From Microvelia longipes (taxonomy: Eukaryota > Arthropoda > Insecta > Hemiptera > Veliidae): 64,000 bases of DNA. Within the stretch, counting starts at the first letter, position 1, and each line of letters starts with the position of its first letter. Shown piece by piece: positions 54,681-64,000 of the stretch. Below the pieces are notes generated by a model, which saw nothing but the letters and a program-made list of their open reading frames with translations, was not told the origin of the DNA and did no database searches. The stretch covers positions 34,822,445 through 34,886,444 of the forward strand of contig JACMZG010001908.1 of NCBI GenBank assembly GCA_018340805.1, in the 5' to 3' direction. The position numbers and the translations under genes were made by a program.

Positions 54681-54970
54681 TAGATGTTGGCTACTAAAAA
54701 GTATAATAGTTTACATCGTATAAGAAAACATTCCGTCATCCGAACAACCTTAACAAATGAAAATTCACTAAGAAGCCTCCGGTCACTTAGCTGCTTCGCG
54801 GCTGAGTTAAGCATTGCATTCCAGCTGCTAGGCGGCGTCGGGTTGTTATTGCGGGCTAATAACGTCATAAATATTTCATTAACAATAGGTTTCAATGCTT
54901 TTATGCGATTGATTACTGTACCAAGTTTCTGATCCAATAAAGCGTTCCAAAAATTTTGACATGTGTTCAA
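54659..54970 (-). CDS. Orphan 103-codon open frame of unknown origin
   Basis: Begins MNTCQNFWNALLDQKLGTVI and continues with balanced composition (ARNNNPTPPSSWNAMLNSAA), unlike the Ile/Tyr/Lys-rich chance frames elsewhere; the DNA is locally GC-richer. The start lies in a 22-bp perfect palindrome (54960-54981). The segment is enclosed by 40-bp direct repeats. I do not recognise the protein. It may be a remnant of a foreign or transposable-element gene, or chance. The C-terminal third is AT-rich and probably not part of the original protein. Confidence 0.25.
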   Translation of the reverse strand: MNTCQNFWNALLDQKLGTVINRIKALKPIVNEIFMTLLARNNNPTPPSSWNAMLNSAAKQLSDRRLLSEFSFVKVVRMTECFLIRCKLLYFLVANIYEYLEIR

Positions 54971-54981
54971 TTGAACACATG
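54960..54981. repeat. 22-bp perfect palindrome
   Basis: CATGTGTTCAA followed by TTGAACACATG with no loop. Confidence 0.85.
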
Positions 54982-55085
54982 GTAATTGTTTGGCAGTTAT
55001 TTAAGTGAGTTATAGTGAATCTCAAAAGATCAATCAATAGATCAATCTCATAGGCTTATTTTTGGAAATTCGCTAAAATCAAAGC

Positions 55086-55127
55086 AAAATGTAAACCTGC
55101 TTGTATCATCTTATTTCCGAATATTGT
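55086..55127. repeat. Direct repeat, right copy
   Basis: AAAATGTAAACCTGCTTGTA with CATCTTATTTCCGAATATT; partner of 54637-54680. Confidence 0.65.
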
Positions 55128-55129
55128 AA

Positions 55130-57640
55130 AAGAATAAATAGTTAGTTGTCATAAAAATTTAATTTGTTACTTTTAGCATTTGCTACAAATTAAAATAAAA
55201 CAAAAATGGTGCAAACAAAACGTCAAATATAATTAAGTATACAAATTCTTCGCGCTTATTCCATTAAAAGTAAAGTCGAATAGCAGCAGATACTCGTGAT
55301 CTTTGTTTCGCTATAAGATCAGTACATTCTCAGTAAAAATTAACGAACGTGATAAAAAATTGTGAAAAAAGACTGTATTGATTCCGATAACACACGAAGC
55401 AAGAACCAAATTTGTTTCCGCTTTTTCAATTTATTAGTAGAGGACTAGGGCTCCTAGTTTCTAGAGTTATATAAACTTTAGAAAAAAAATATAATTAGTT
55501 TATTTATTCTTAAATTGGATTATTAAAAAAGAAGAACTCATGTAATTTTATTTGACTTTTCAAAGTAACTATAATTAACTTAAATAGTTATTAAAGATCG
55601 TCGTTAAATAGATAGCCAAAATAAATTGATTAACTTAATAAACTGTCCCGTCCTATAAGCGGCATTTTCTTCACATAGGATCAGGCATAAAAACAACTTT
55701 ACAAGATTATAAAACATTTTTTATAAATTACTCTCGATTAATCAAAATCTAAAAATTTATATCTTCAAGTAAAAATATTTAATATGAAATCATTCACAAG
55801 GACGAGGTATTAACGTCACTACTTAATAAAAAGAAGAATAAAAAAAAGAATAAGAAAAAAATAAGAATACAAACAAAATTTGTAAGATACTCTCACAAGC
55901 ATGCATATTTATGAAGAACGGTTCAATTGCTAAAAATATTCACGTAGACTTATAATATTACATGTATTATTCTTTATTTTATATTAATATATTTTCATAT
56001 TTATTTGAAACATTTTTAAACTTACTTCTTTTTTATAGCATTATTTATTTTATACCTGTCTTCTATTTATCTTACATATATGCATTTTCATTTCTCCTTA
56101 CTGTTTTTATTTATGATTTATACCTATTTATTGTTGATTCGCTTATTAGAGAAAAAATAATCGTTTAACTATTTTTTATACACCCAAGACCCGCGTGTGC
56201 GAGCAACCTAATTGAGCTGTGGTTTCCCTCAATTTTACAGGCAAATGCCAGGTAGATTCATCAAAATTCAGTCCACAGACTGCATAGGAAACCCTTTTTG
56301 ATACTCTTGCAATCTACCTTAACAATATAAATCTATTCAAAGCACCATAAAAAAAATAACTTTTGAAAATCCTGAAAAAAATAAAAAATAAAATACCCAA
56401 ACTAAAAAATATGAAATTAATCTTAACCAAAACAAACCCCCTCACACCCCAAAATATAAACAAAATGAATTCCAAAAAATAAAAATAAAGAGGCCCAAAT
56501 TACCTCAAAACAATAAATAAAATATGGCTCCGGTTTACACAAAATAAATATTGCATACTTGTTTGAAAAAAACTATTTTTTATTAAGAACCTTCCCTCGC
56601 ATTGTCTACCCTTTATTGTGATGACAATTTATCGTAATTTTATAATGCTGATTTGAAGTAACACTTAAATTTCTGAAATCTTTACTTCTTTACTTTAAAA
56701 TAACTCATTTAAATTTATTTTTATCAGCAAAAGGCAACCGTTAAGTAAATTACTATACTATCCATAGCCATTGTAGTTATTGTCTATATTTTTCTTTTAT
56801 TTCTCATTCTTTTCTTTGACTTAATAGTTATTTTATATTTATTGTTATCCTCTTAATAATTCTTATTAATCATTGTATTCTATTCTTATCCAATACTGTA
56901 CAAATACGTTTATTATTATTTACGATTCTTAAAATAATACAAAAGCACGCTTACTTTTAATATGAGAAATAGTATATAATACAGAGGATATTAAAAGTTC
57001 TAAGCTATATAATTAAAGTCCAACGCAAAAGTTTGCAAAGCAAAAAATAAAGATTGAACAGGTAAGGTTTTAAAAAAAGTTAAGTATGTTTTACCATCCA
57101 ATTTTATAAATTTGAACTTGTGAAGGTCTACATCAGGCTTACGTCAAAATACATCCACATCCGAAGGTACAGCCGCACGGTAAATGCCATTATAGTAAAA
57201 AGAAAAGGATCAGATGTAAAAGGTCTAAAAGGATGAAGCAGGGTGTCAACGAAACATTATATCATGTTTTAACATCTATTTTTATTTTTAAAGGTACTAT
57301 CTATAAAGAAGCTGAGTTAGGGACCCTTAAGCAAATATTACCTGAAGAAATGGAATGATTAATTAAGAGATGGGCCCAGATTTAAAAACCTGTTTCATGG
57401 TTTTTTCCATTAGATGTTTTTTTTAATATAAAGGGTTGGCCAATAAGATTTGAGTTTTTGTTAAGACCTGTTGAATGATTAACAAGGAAATATAGAAAAA
57501 AAACAATTGTGAAACTTTACTTCATTTTGAAGTATTTAAAATATAGGTAATTAAAATTAGGATATCTTTTAAATTTAAAAGTAATTTGAAGAAAACTTAT
57601 TAAAAGGCACAAAATGTACACCAGTGACACATATCTCTCG
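55130..57640. other. AT-rich region without recognisable genes
   Basis: Only short, compositionally biased frames such as 55962-56168 (Phe/Ile/Tyr-rich). Confidence 0.4.
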
Positions 57641-57879
57641 CGTTTCTAAAGACAACAAGGTTTCTATCATCGGAGAGAAGCGAGCAAACCCAACGTTAAG
57701 TCAACACAACAACTCCTGACATTTAATACGTTTAAAATAATTAAAATTTACTAGCAATAATATTAGTTATAATGAATAGTAATTACAAAATAAAATAAGT
57801 CAAATACAACAAAATTGAAATATATAGTCATTGCCTGAGGCTAAATTATTTCTTTTGATTTGTATAGAAATTGCAGGCT

Positions 57880-58030
57880 CGTAAGCTCGCCAGAACTTGT
57901 AAGGGAGATGAGAGGGGGGTGAAACCAATTCCAGAGGAGGCCATGAGCACACCTTTAGGGGACTTCCGCTGAAAACTACTTCATCAGAGAGGGCGACAAT
58001 TTTTCTAGGGGGGAGGGAGGGGATTAAGCT
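57880..58030. other. Purine-rich tract
   Basis: GGGAGATGAGAGGGGGGTGA and GGGGGGAGGGAGGGG near 57902 and 58009; G-runs could form quadruplex structures. No gene seen. Confidence 0.35.
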
Positions 58031-58219
58031 AGAGATTAGATTTGTCTCAGATGAATTTGAGGGACCAACCCTAATTTATGTAGTACCAACCAAAATAAAC
58101 AACATAAAACCTAGACTGTTGGCCTTGAATTTAAAACCTTTTAAGTACCATAGGGGTCAACCATATTTGTAAATCCTCCCTCATATCAGATTAAATTAAA
58201 ACCTGAACCTCCAGGTCGT

Positions 58220-58250
58220 ACAGCAACCGCTTCCATAGAGCGGTTGCTGT
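58220..58250. repeat. Perfect 12-bp stem hairpin
   Basis: ACAGCAACCGCT, loop TCCATAG, AGCGGTTGCTGT. Confidence 0.85.
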
Positions 58251-58294
58251 TAATTGCTGTTATTGAGCGGTTTTTATCTATAATTAATTGTATG

Positions 58295-58495
58295 CTAAAA
58301 TTTATTTTCTACAAATGTTTCCTCCAATGCAAACTGCACTTGAACCCCTATACCAAAAGAAACATTAATAATCGTGTGATCCCTACCAAACGCTACTGTG
58401 GGAACAACTTCACCAGTCCAAAAAACCTCATACGCGTAAAATAATACAACTCTTGTGGTTTGGGTATTGCCTTTCTTTTTGCTATCAAAAACCAC
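58295..58495 (-). CDS. Orphan open frame with coding-like composition
   Basis: 66 codons; the C-terminal part (VVPTVAFGRDHTIINVSFGI, QFALEETFVEN) has balanced composition and ends at a stop at 58295. A plus-strand frame overlaps it almost fully, so at most one is real. No family recognised. It is adjacent to the 58220 hairpin and may be a decayed foreign or element gene. Confidence 0.2.
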   Translation of the reverse strand: MVFDSKKKGNTQTTRVVLFYAYEVFWTGEVVPTVAFGRDHTIINVSFGIGVQVQFALEETFVENKF

Positions 58496-58499
58496 CTTA

Positions 58500-59460
58500 A
58501 ACCTTAATAATAATTAAAAGAAAACACGATCCATTTTTTACTAAGTTATTTTCAATAAAATAATTATTTTTAGAACAATGTTAACGAAGTAAAAATAGAT
58601 CTTTTTATGCTCCTTTAGATTATGTCAATTTCAATTACTTACAATAGTGCAAATAACTGCAAGAATTACATAAAAGGGATATTATCTTAAAAATGTTAAT
58701 AAAAGTTAGAAAATAATAGTAACATAATATCTGAGGTGTTATGGTCTATTGCGCATGCGTGAGATATTTTTTAGTCGTATGTAATTAATATTATGTCAAA
58801 GTAGACATGATTTGTACGATATATTAATTGAAATTCTAGTAAAAATAGTACTACAACTACAGAATATATTTCGATAGTATATTTGTTATTAATACAGTAA
58901 TTCTTTTGAAGATTGATTTTAAAGTTATAAATAAAAAGTTGTGTCAATGAAACCTGTTACATATGGTCATATTTCAATGCAAAAAAATGAGAAAAGGACA
59001 AAATAAAAACGGATTTAATTGGAAGATTGATCTTGAGTAGCGCGCTTTTGGAATAAAAATATTTTTTTTGTACCGTTGCTTTGCCCATATTTCTACAGAA
59101 GGACAAACATGCTGAAGATGGACGATACATCGTGCTTTAACATAAATCAAAAACTGTCAAACAGTTGTCATTTTATGTTATAAAACCGTCTAAGCTCTAA
59201 TGACACTCAAAAGCGTATAAGCTTTCAGAACACCAAGAGCTAAGAAATGTTAATCACGAATTGCTTGCAGAATATTAAAAATAAATCATGATATCCTAAG
59301 CTTAAAATATGAAAGGCATGAGGCGGTAAAAATAGACAACTGAAAAAACTAACCTGCATATCAAAGGTTTTGGTGTAGAGGTTGCATTGAGTTTACTCTA
59401 CCCAAAAAGATCTTAACTACCCATCATGTTTTAAAGACGTTAAACTACTTTAACCCAATA
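58500..59460. other. AT-rich spacer
   Basis: Nothing recognisable. Confidence 0.4.
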
Positions 59461-59464
59461 AAAA

Positions 59465-59705
59465 AATACGGGCCTTCGGCCGTAGCCGCTACGCGGCCTC
59501 GGCGCTTCGCGCCTCGTCGCTCCACGGCGTCGGCCACCGGGCCGCTTCGCGCCCGGGGGCCTCCCTGTGGCCGCTTCGCGGCCACATTTGTTGTTGGTTT
59601 GTATTATGTGTTGTTCTTGTTACATGGCATTTTGCCATGTATCTAGCGAATTTTCACAGCCTTTCCACACAGGCCCGCTTCGCGGGCCTGAGAGGCTTTC
59701 TCACA
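59465..59705. repeat. Cluster of GC-rich hairpins with TTC loops
   Basis: At least six stem-loops in 240 bp: GGCC/GGCC (59471), GCCGC/GCGGC (59485), GGCGC/GCGCC (59501), CCGGG..CCCGG (59537), TGTGGCCGC/GCGGCCACA with a perfect 9-bp stem (59566-59586), TACATGGCA/TGCCATGTA (59621-59641) and CAGGCCCGC/GCGGGCCTG (59671-59691), the last inside an outer AGCCT/AGGCT pair. Five loops are TTC, so the tips read GCTTCGC or close variants. Confidence 0.85.
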
Positions 59706-60280
59706 AATTTGATTTTGCTAATTGAGATTTTATTCATACTCTATTATTAATAGAGTATTATTAATATTAAAATTAAGAAGCATTATTGTGCCGGCAATCG
59801 CGCAACAATTGTCACGGAATTCATTCTAGCTACACAAATTTAAAGTCAGACAGCTTTAACTTTCACAGAGTTTTATTGGTATAAGTATCGATACGAAGAA
59901 GGAACAACTGTAACATAAAACGTCCCGTTTTCGCGAACAATAATCGAACAAGAACCCGTAAAAACCCATTTGAACCCTGGTTAGAACCCGTAAAAGAATA
60001 TTTTACCGTCTAAACTAATAAATCTTGAAACGAATCAAAAAACTAGAATAAAATACGTCAAACATAATCTTTCCTGACAGTGTTGTCCAAAACAAAAACA
60101 TTACAAAAAAAAAACAAATATAGATAAAAATAAACCTAGCGCGCCGCGACAATTATAAACAAAAATATATTCATGATTTTAGTTTTTTAAATAAAAAATG
60201 CCGTTTCCGTCACTTAAGATTGCCTGACTGAGCTGAAAACCGGTCGCAATCGTTTTAGAATGACTTCGACCATATAAAGA

Positions 60281-60340
60281 CTACTTCGAGGTTCTTCCGC
60301 TTACGGCCTGCTTAGCTCGGCGTGGTTTAGTGGAAGCCAT
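60281..60340 (-). CDS. 19-residue basic ORF downstream of the TATA box
   Basis: Lys/Arg-rich short peptide with a plausible start context (ACAAAAATGG). The second copy at 50840 has a deletion and different frame, so peptide conservation is poor. It may be a truncated N-terminus of a captured gene rather than a functional peptide. Confidence 0.25.
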   Translation of the reverse strand: MASTKPRRAKQAVSGRTSK

Positions 60341-60401
60341 TTTTGTCCTGTCTCTCTGGGACAGTAGGCTTACCAGGATGGAGCAAGAGGTAGAGGCCCC
60401 T

Positions 60402-60409
60402 CTTTTATA
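60402..60409 (-). promoter_or_regulatory. TATA box of the family D module
   Basis: TATAAAAG on the minus strand, followed by GAGGGGCC. Expected start site is about 30 nt downstream, near 60378. Confidence 0.5.
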
Positions 60410-60599
60410 CCATATCACCACCTCTAACACTACTGAACCCAACAGATATCGTACGAGTCTTTGACCTAGACGTATACATATATACAAGATTATATATATA
60501 TGTATACAGTTTGCCATTTGTGATGATTCGATTGAGCTGAAATTGGTCTAATCGACTCAGCTAGCCGTCTACTTTAACACGAAATACCTTGTTTTAAAG

Positions 60600-60798
60600 C
60601 CATTTCAAGTTTCAAAAAAAAATTTTTTTTCAAGACGTCATAACTTGGTTGATGACGTCATAATGTTTTTATAAACAATAGGCCTCGTAACCTCCTCGAC
60701 ATCTCGCGATTTGCAAAGTTTCGTTTCAATTTGAGAACGCCTTCGAGAGTTATCGTTCGCCATACGAAAGGGGGTAGAAACTCTTACATACATATATA

Positions 60799-60844
<46 letters not shown>

Positions 60845-61010
60845 TATATAAACTTTTTTCGGACATATTTTTTTGTTATCAGGAAGTCAAGGAACCGATT
60901 CCGCTCACTCCCACCTCAACTTCCGTCATCCGAACAACCTCATAAGCGTCATTTTCATAATGAAAATTCGCTAAAAATCACCGCTACCTCTCCTCCCCCC
61001 GAGACCCAAA
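60600..61010 (+). repeat. Family D repeat with AT microsatellite (copy 4)
   Basis: AAGACGTCATAACTTGGTTG with ATGACGTCATAATG, CTTCGAGAGTTATCGTTCGC, GTAGAAACTCTTACATAC, TA repeat 60798-60850, AACTTTTTTCGGACATATT, CATCCGAACAACCTCATAAG and GAAAATTCGCTAA, the same order as 17258-17790. Confidence 0.7.
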
Positions 61011-61267
61011 CGTCATAAGCTCATTTTTTATGTGCAGTATTTAATATGAGCAAGGAATTTGTTTAACTTGCAACTGTGTCATGTTAATTACATTAATCAA
61101 CACTAGTTTACGTTGAATAGTCATACACTTGAACAAAGTTAAGAGATTATCTTTGGTCATGTTGATATCTAATTGTAATAATAGTAGTAATACTATAATG
61201 TTAGTTATAATGTTACGTATTAACTTAAAATGTTCAAGAAATGAAAAGGTCGTATTTTGATTTAGCA

Positions 61268-61446
61268 AATTTTGGGGCACGGTAGTGCCCCTGTCAAGTC
61301 TAGCTGTCACTGGTGTACCATCCTTTACAGGAAGCATCTCGAGGCTATTTTCACCCCCTCGCATCTTTTTATTAAGGGCAATAATAAAAAGATTATTATT
61401 AGTTACATTAACTAAAAACAATTGTTGAGCTGACCCATTCGACCGA
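61268..61446 (-). repeat. Repeat pair member, matches 25043-25205
   Basis: GGGGCACGGTAGTGCCCC hairpin, TCACTGGTGTACCATCCTTT, GGAAGCATCTCGAGGCTATT, TTCACCCCCTCG and CTGACCCATTCGAC. The minus frame of 126 codons (61041-61421) includes the same GGENSLEMLPV and GTPVTARL as the other copy; the rest is chance. Confidence 0.65.
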
Positions 61447-61702
61447 ATCTTTAAATTTATAAATATCTTTAACTATACATCTAAGACCTCATACATACAA
61501 ACAAGTATTATTGGGACACTAAGACTTGGCTTATTCAATGATCTCATAACTTTTACGCTCGACTTGGCTCTTTTTTTTACACGCATGTGATTTTTTGGGA
61601 TCAAAACAAAACCCTCTTCTCGATCTCCAAAATGTTTTCCAGAGTTAACTCCAGACAGCAAAACTACAAAACATCTAGGGACACTCGCGCATACAAACAC
61701 AC

Positions 61703-61705
<3 letters not shown>

Positions 61706-61734
<29 letters not shown>

Positions 61735-61775
61735 CTGTGTGTGTGTGTGTGTGTGTGTGTCTGTCTGTGCGTGTG
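61706..61775. repeat. Compound (AT)n(GT)n microsatellite
   Basis: TA repeat followed by TG repeat; frames on both strands are artefacts. Confidence 0.95.
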
Positions 61776-61819
61776 TATGTATAGAAGCCCAAAAAAATCC
61801 ACCCCCTCCCACTTCTTCA

Positions 61820-62560
61820 CTCCTCTTGTTCTATGCGACTAAACAAATAAGCGTAGTTTTTTATTAATTTTTTTTTAAATATAGCAATTATTACCTTATT
61901 AACTATGAAGCAAGAAGTAGACTTTCTAGTTAGGCTATATATTCTTGTTAATGAACTTAACAAGGTATTTCGTGACACAAATTGGTCATCTGAAACAAAC
62001 AAAATATATTTGATTAGTTTTATAAACTAGAGAAAATAAACTTAAATAATTGACAACTATAAAACGTTTTATACACAATACATGCAACAAAATGTTAGAA
62101 AATCTACATATTTAAGACAGAAAAAGATAAAGATAAAACATTTCATTGAAATCGTAATCAACATTGAAGCACATATAAATTCTTGGTACGTTTGGTATTG
62201 AAAAATTGCTACCATATATCTCAGTTAAATAAATAATGTTGATGGGAGATCATGAGTAATAGGGTTATAATGAATATAAGTAAAACGTTTGAAAGAATAA
62301 AACTAAATAAGATGTTTTTGTCAGTAAAATAAATCTTAATTTTTCAAAGTAAAATATTAAGAAAAAAGACTACTATGTTTAGAATATTTAAGTTGATTAA
62401 AAATTGCCTTTACCAGTCAAAGCACGCTTAATTCAAAGTTTTTGGAACCTATTTTAATGTTTTTTGTTTATGAAAGAATTGAGTTAACTTTAACTAACTA
62501 ACAACATTTTTGGGATACATTTATAACGTTTTCTTTTTGACGGCTACTAAAATTTTGTTG
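61820..62560. other. AT-rich spacer
   Basis: Nothing recognisable. Confidence 0.4.
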
Positions 62561-62567
62561 AACTCTA

Positions 62568-62730
62568 TTATAAAATAATAACAGTCACTGAACCAGCTTT
62601 AGTTCTACAATTTTTAGTACTTAAATACTTTTAATAAAACAGTGGTTTACAAAATCATAATAAAATAAAGAAGTATTAAAAACTATTGTAGAACTAAAGC
62701 TGGTTCACTGAGTATTATTATTATAGAGAC
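62568..62730. mobile_element. Foldback element with about 65-bp arms
   Basis: GAACCAGCTTTAGTTCTACA at 62591 is mirrored by TGTAGAACTAAAGCTGGTTC at 62686. Outer parts keep ATAATAA(C/T)A(G/C)TCA and AATTTTGT(T/A) blocks. Confidence 0.78.
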
Positions 62731-64000
62731 ATACAAAATTTTATTTAAATCTCAAAACTGTTTTTCTTTAGTTTCTTTCAATTATATTTTTATCAAATAA
62801 TAGTGCTCACAATAATAATAATAACTCTCCGTAAAACCTACTTTGAATGAATTATTTTTTGTTAATTGTTTTTAATTTTGTTACTTTTATTAATTTTTAA
62901 TTGACATCAGAATCGGCTTTCAGCCTGATAAAGGCTTTCACCAATACCGGTAAATTATAAAGAAGATAAAAAAGGTTACTTAGATAAAGATTTTTTTATT
63001 GTGTTCGTCCACATTTAGTTTACCAGTTTTTTTTAGTTTAATGTAAAAGGCAACATAACCTTATTTGTCATAAATCTCTTTTTCATATCATAATACTCTT
63101 ATATATACTTTTTTTATTTAATTATTTTCTTACTTTGAAACATAAAAAAGTAAAATAAGTCCTTCTTCGGCATTCCAGTCGACTTAAATAAAAAAATGTA
63201 AATTTTTATAAAATGTACTATATACAACTTAATTATCTTAAGTTAAGAAGGAGTGTTATAAAATTACTTAATACAAAATAATGTAAGGTAAGGATTGATA
63301 TCATAGTGTAAAGATACAAAGCGAACAAGATATTGTAAGAAGCCAAAAACATGTCTTAGTTCCTGTGCAGGTAAACTTATATGTGTTAAATAGGGGATAA
63401 AGGGAAGGAAGGAAATCAACTTAACTGAGTTTACGAAGCATTCAGGATACAGTATATTAAGGGTCCATCGGACCAGTCAGAGAATTGGACAGGCATCTAA
63501 TGTTAGCTTTTTTTAATTTATGAAATTCAATAAAGTTTTTAAATTCTAGTTAGTAAAGTTAAAAGATTAAAATCAATTTATTAAAATTTTTATTTTTGTT
63601 AATGTATTGCTTGCACTAAGTTGTGCTTTTATTTACACACTTTTTTATCCTTAGTATACTTTTTCTTTAATTAAGGAAGTTATCGGTTTTTATGATCGAT
63701 TAAGGCGACATCCACTGCGGCGTTAACTGACCTGTCCAACCAGGTTCTAGTTCTACTCCATTTGCAATATTTTATAACAAATGCCTTCTTATGTGCAAAA
63801 GAAGGTGTTAAAGATAAAAAGATTTATCTTTATCGCCTAAGTCGTACTAAGCTAATTAGAATTAACTAGAAATTTATCCTACAATGACTCTTATATAGTA
63901 ATTTTATTCCCATTTTGTCGTCATTTATGTCTCCATTTGTAGGTGTAAGTAAGTAAATATATAAAATTCGAATGAAGATAAAAAGAGAAAAAAAATGTTT
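62731..64000. other. AT-rich terminal region
   Basis: No gene seen. CAGCCTGATAAAGGCTTTCA near 62931 resembles the 3' ends of some retroelements, without further support. Confidence 0.35.

Larger units (their letters stand above)
60240..60500 (-). repeat. Family D promoter-like module with TATA box and 19-codon ORF
   Basis: On the minus strand: GTCTAGGTCAAAGACTCG, a TATAAAAG box (60402-60409), a leader with CAGAGAGACAGGACAAAA, ATG at 60340 opening a 19-codon basic frame (MASTKPRRAKQAVSGRTSK), stop at 60281, then CATTCTAAAACGATTGCGAC with CGGTTTTCAGCTCAGTC. The order is shared with 50686-50990. TATA-to-ATG distance is 69 nt, leaving about 40 nt of leader. Confidence 0.6.

Noticed and set aside
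60281..60340. Histone gene 5' end
   Set aside because: The TATA box, short leader and basic peptide recall histone genes, but the residues match no histone N-terminus I know and the whole module recurs in a repeat at 50.8 kb.
62900..62960. Second hammerhead or Penelope 3' end at CCTGATAAAGG
   Set aside because: The short word match stands alone with no GAAAC partner and no coding remnant nearby.

Overview
This is a gene-poor, strongly AT-rich animal nuclear window. The one confidently named gene is a three-exon homologue of snakeskin (Ssk), a four-pass membrane protein of insect smooth septate junctions. That gene, short spliced exons, AATAAA signals and R1-like, Penelope-like and BEL/Pao retroelement remains point to an arthropod, most probably an insect. 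The order cannot be settled from the sequence alone.

Layout. 0-5 kb: two tandem paralogues of an unrecognised single-exon gene (433-906 and 3913-4347), each encoding a small protein with short SQPAQ repeats and a C-terminal membrane anchor; an inverted-repeat element (about 1168-1800) and repeat copies lie between and after them. 5.9-6.6 kb: an element with a three-unit tandem array. 7.7-12.9 kb: Ssk on the + strand, with a repeat-filled 3.6-kb first intron. 13.8-14.4 kb: a non-autonomous DNA transposon with a TA target duplication. 15-27 kb: a mosaic of dispersed repeats, long inverted repeats and AT microsatellites. 27.6 kb: a GC-richer candidate first exon. 28.4-31.7 kb: several foldback elements. 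38.8-41.3 kb: a compact BEL/Pao element with two 163-bp LTRs, a 5-bp target duplication and only a broken gag. 41.8-44.5 kb: two copies of a long-TIR DNA element. 48.9-50.5 kb: an R1-type LINE end and a Penelope-like GIY-YIG fragment. 52.4-52.8 kb: a nearly perfect tandem duplication. 54.6-61 kb: orphan open frames, a cluster of GC-rich hairpins and a repeat with a TATA promoter and tiny ORF.

Three dispersed repeat families dominate. Family 5S (at least ten copies, both strands) carries a segment resembling the 3' two thirds of 5S rRNA, including its internal promoter, followed by repeated GCGAAGC-type mini-hairpins. Family C is defined by a GGCGCGG(T)GGTCCGC-like head and TTCC(A)AAGGAAA-type boundaries. 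Family D carries a B-box-like motif, GACGTCA, internal AT microsatellites and, in two copies, a promoter-like module with a short ORF. No tRNA, intact rRNA gene, CRISPR array or operon is present. Long stretches (for example 19.7-22.2, 31.8-35.1, 36.2-37.2, 50.7-52.1, 53.5-54.6, 55.1-57.6 and 61.8-64.0 kb) hold nothing recognisable.
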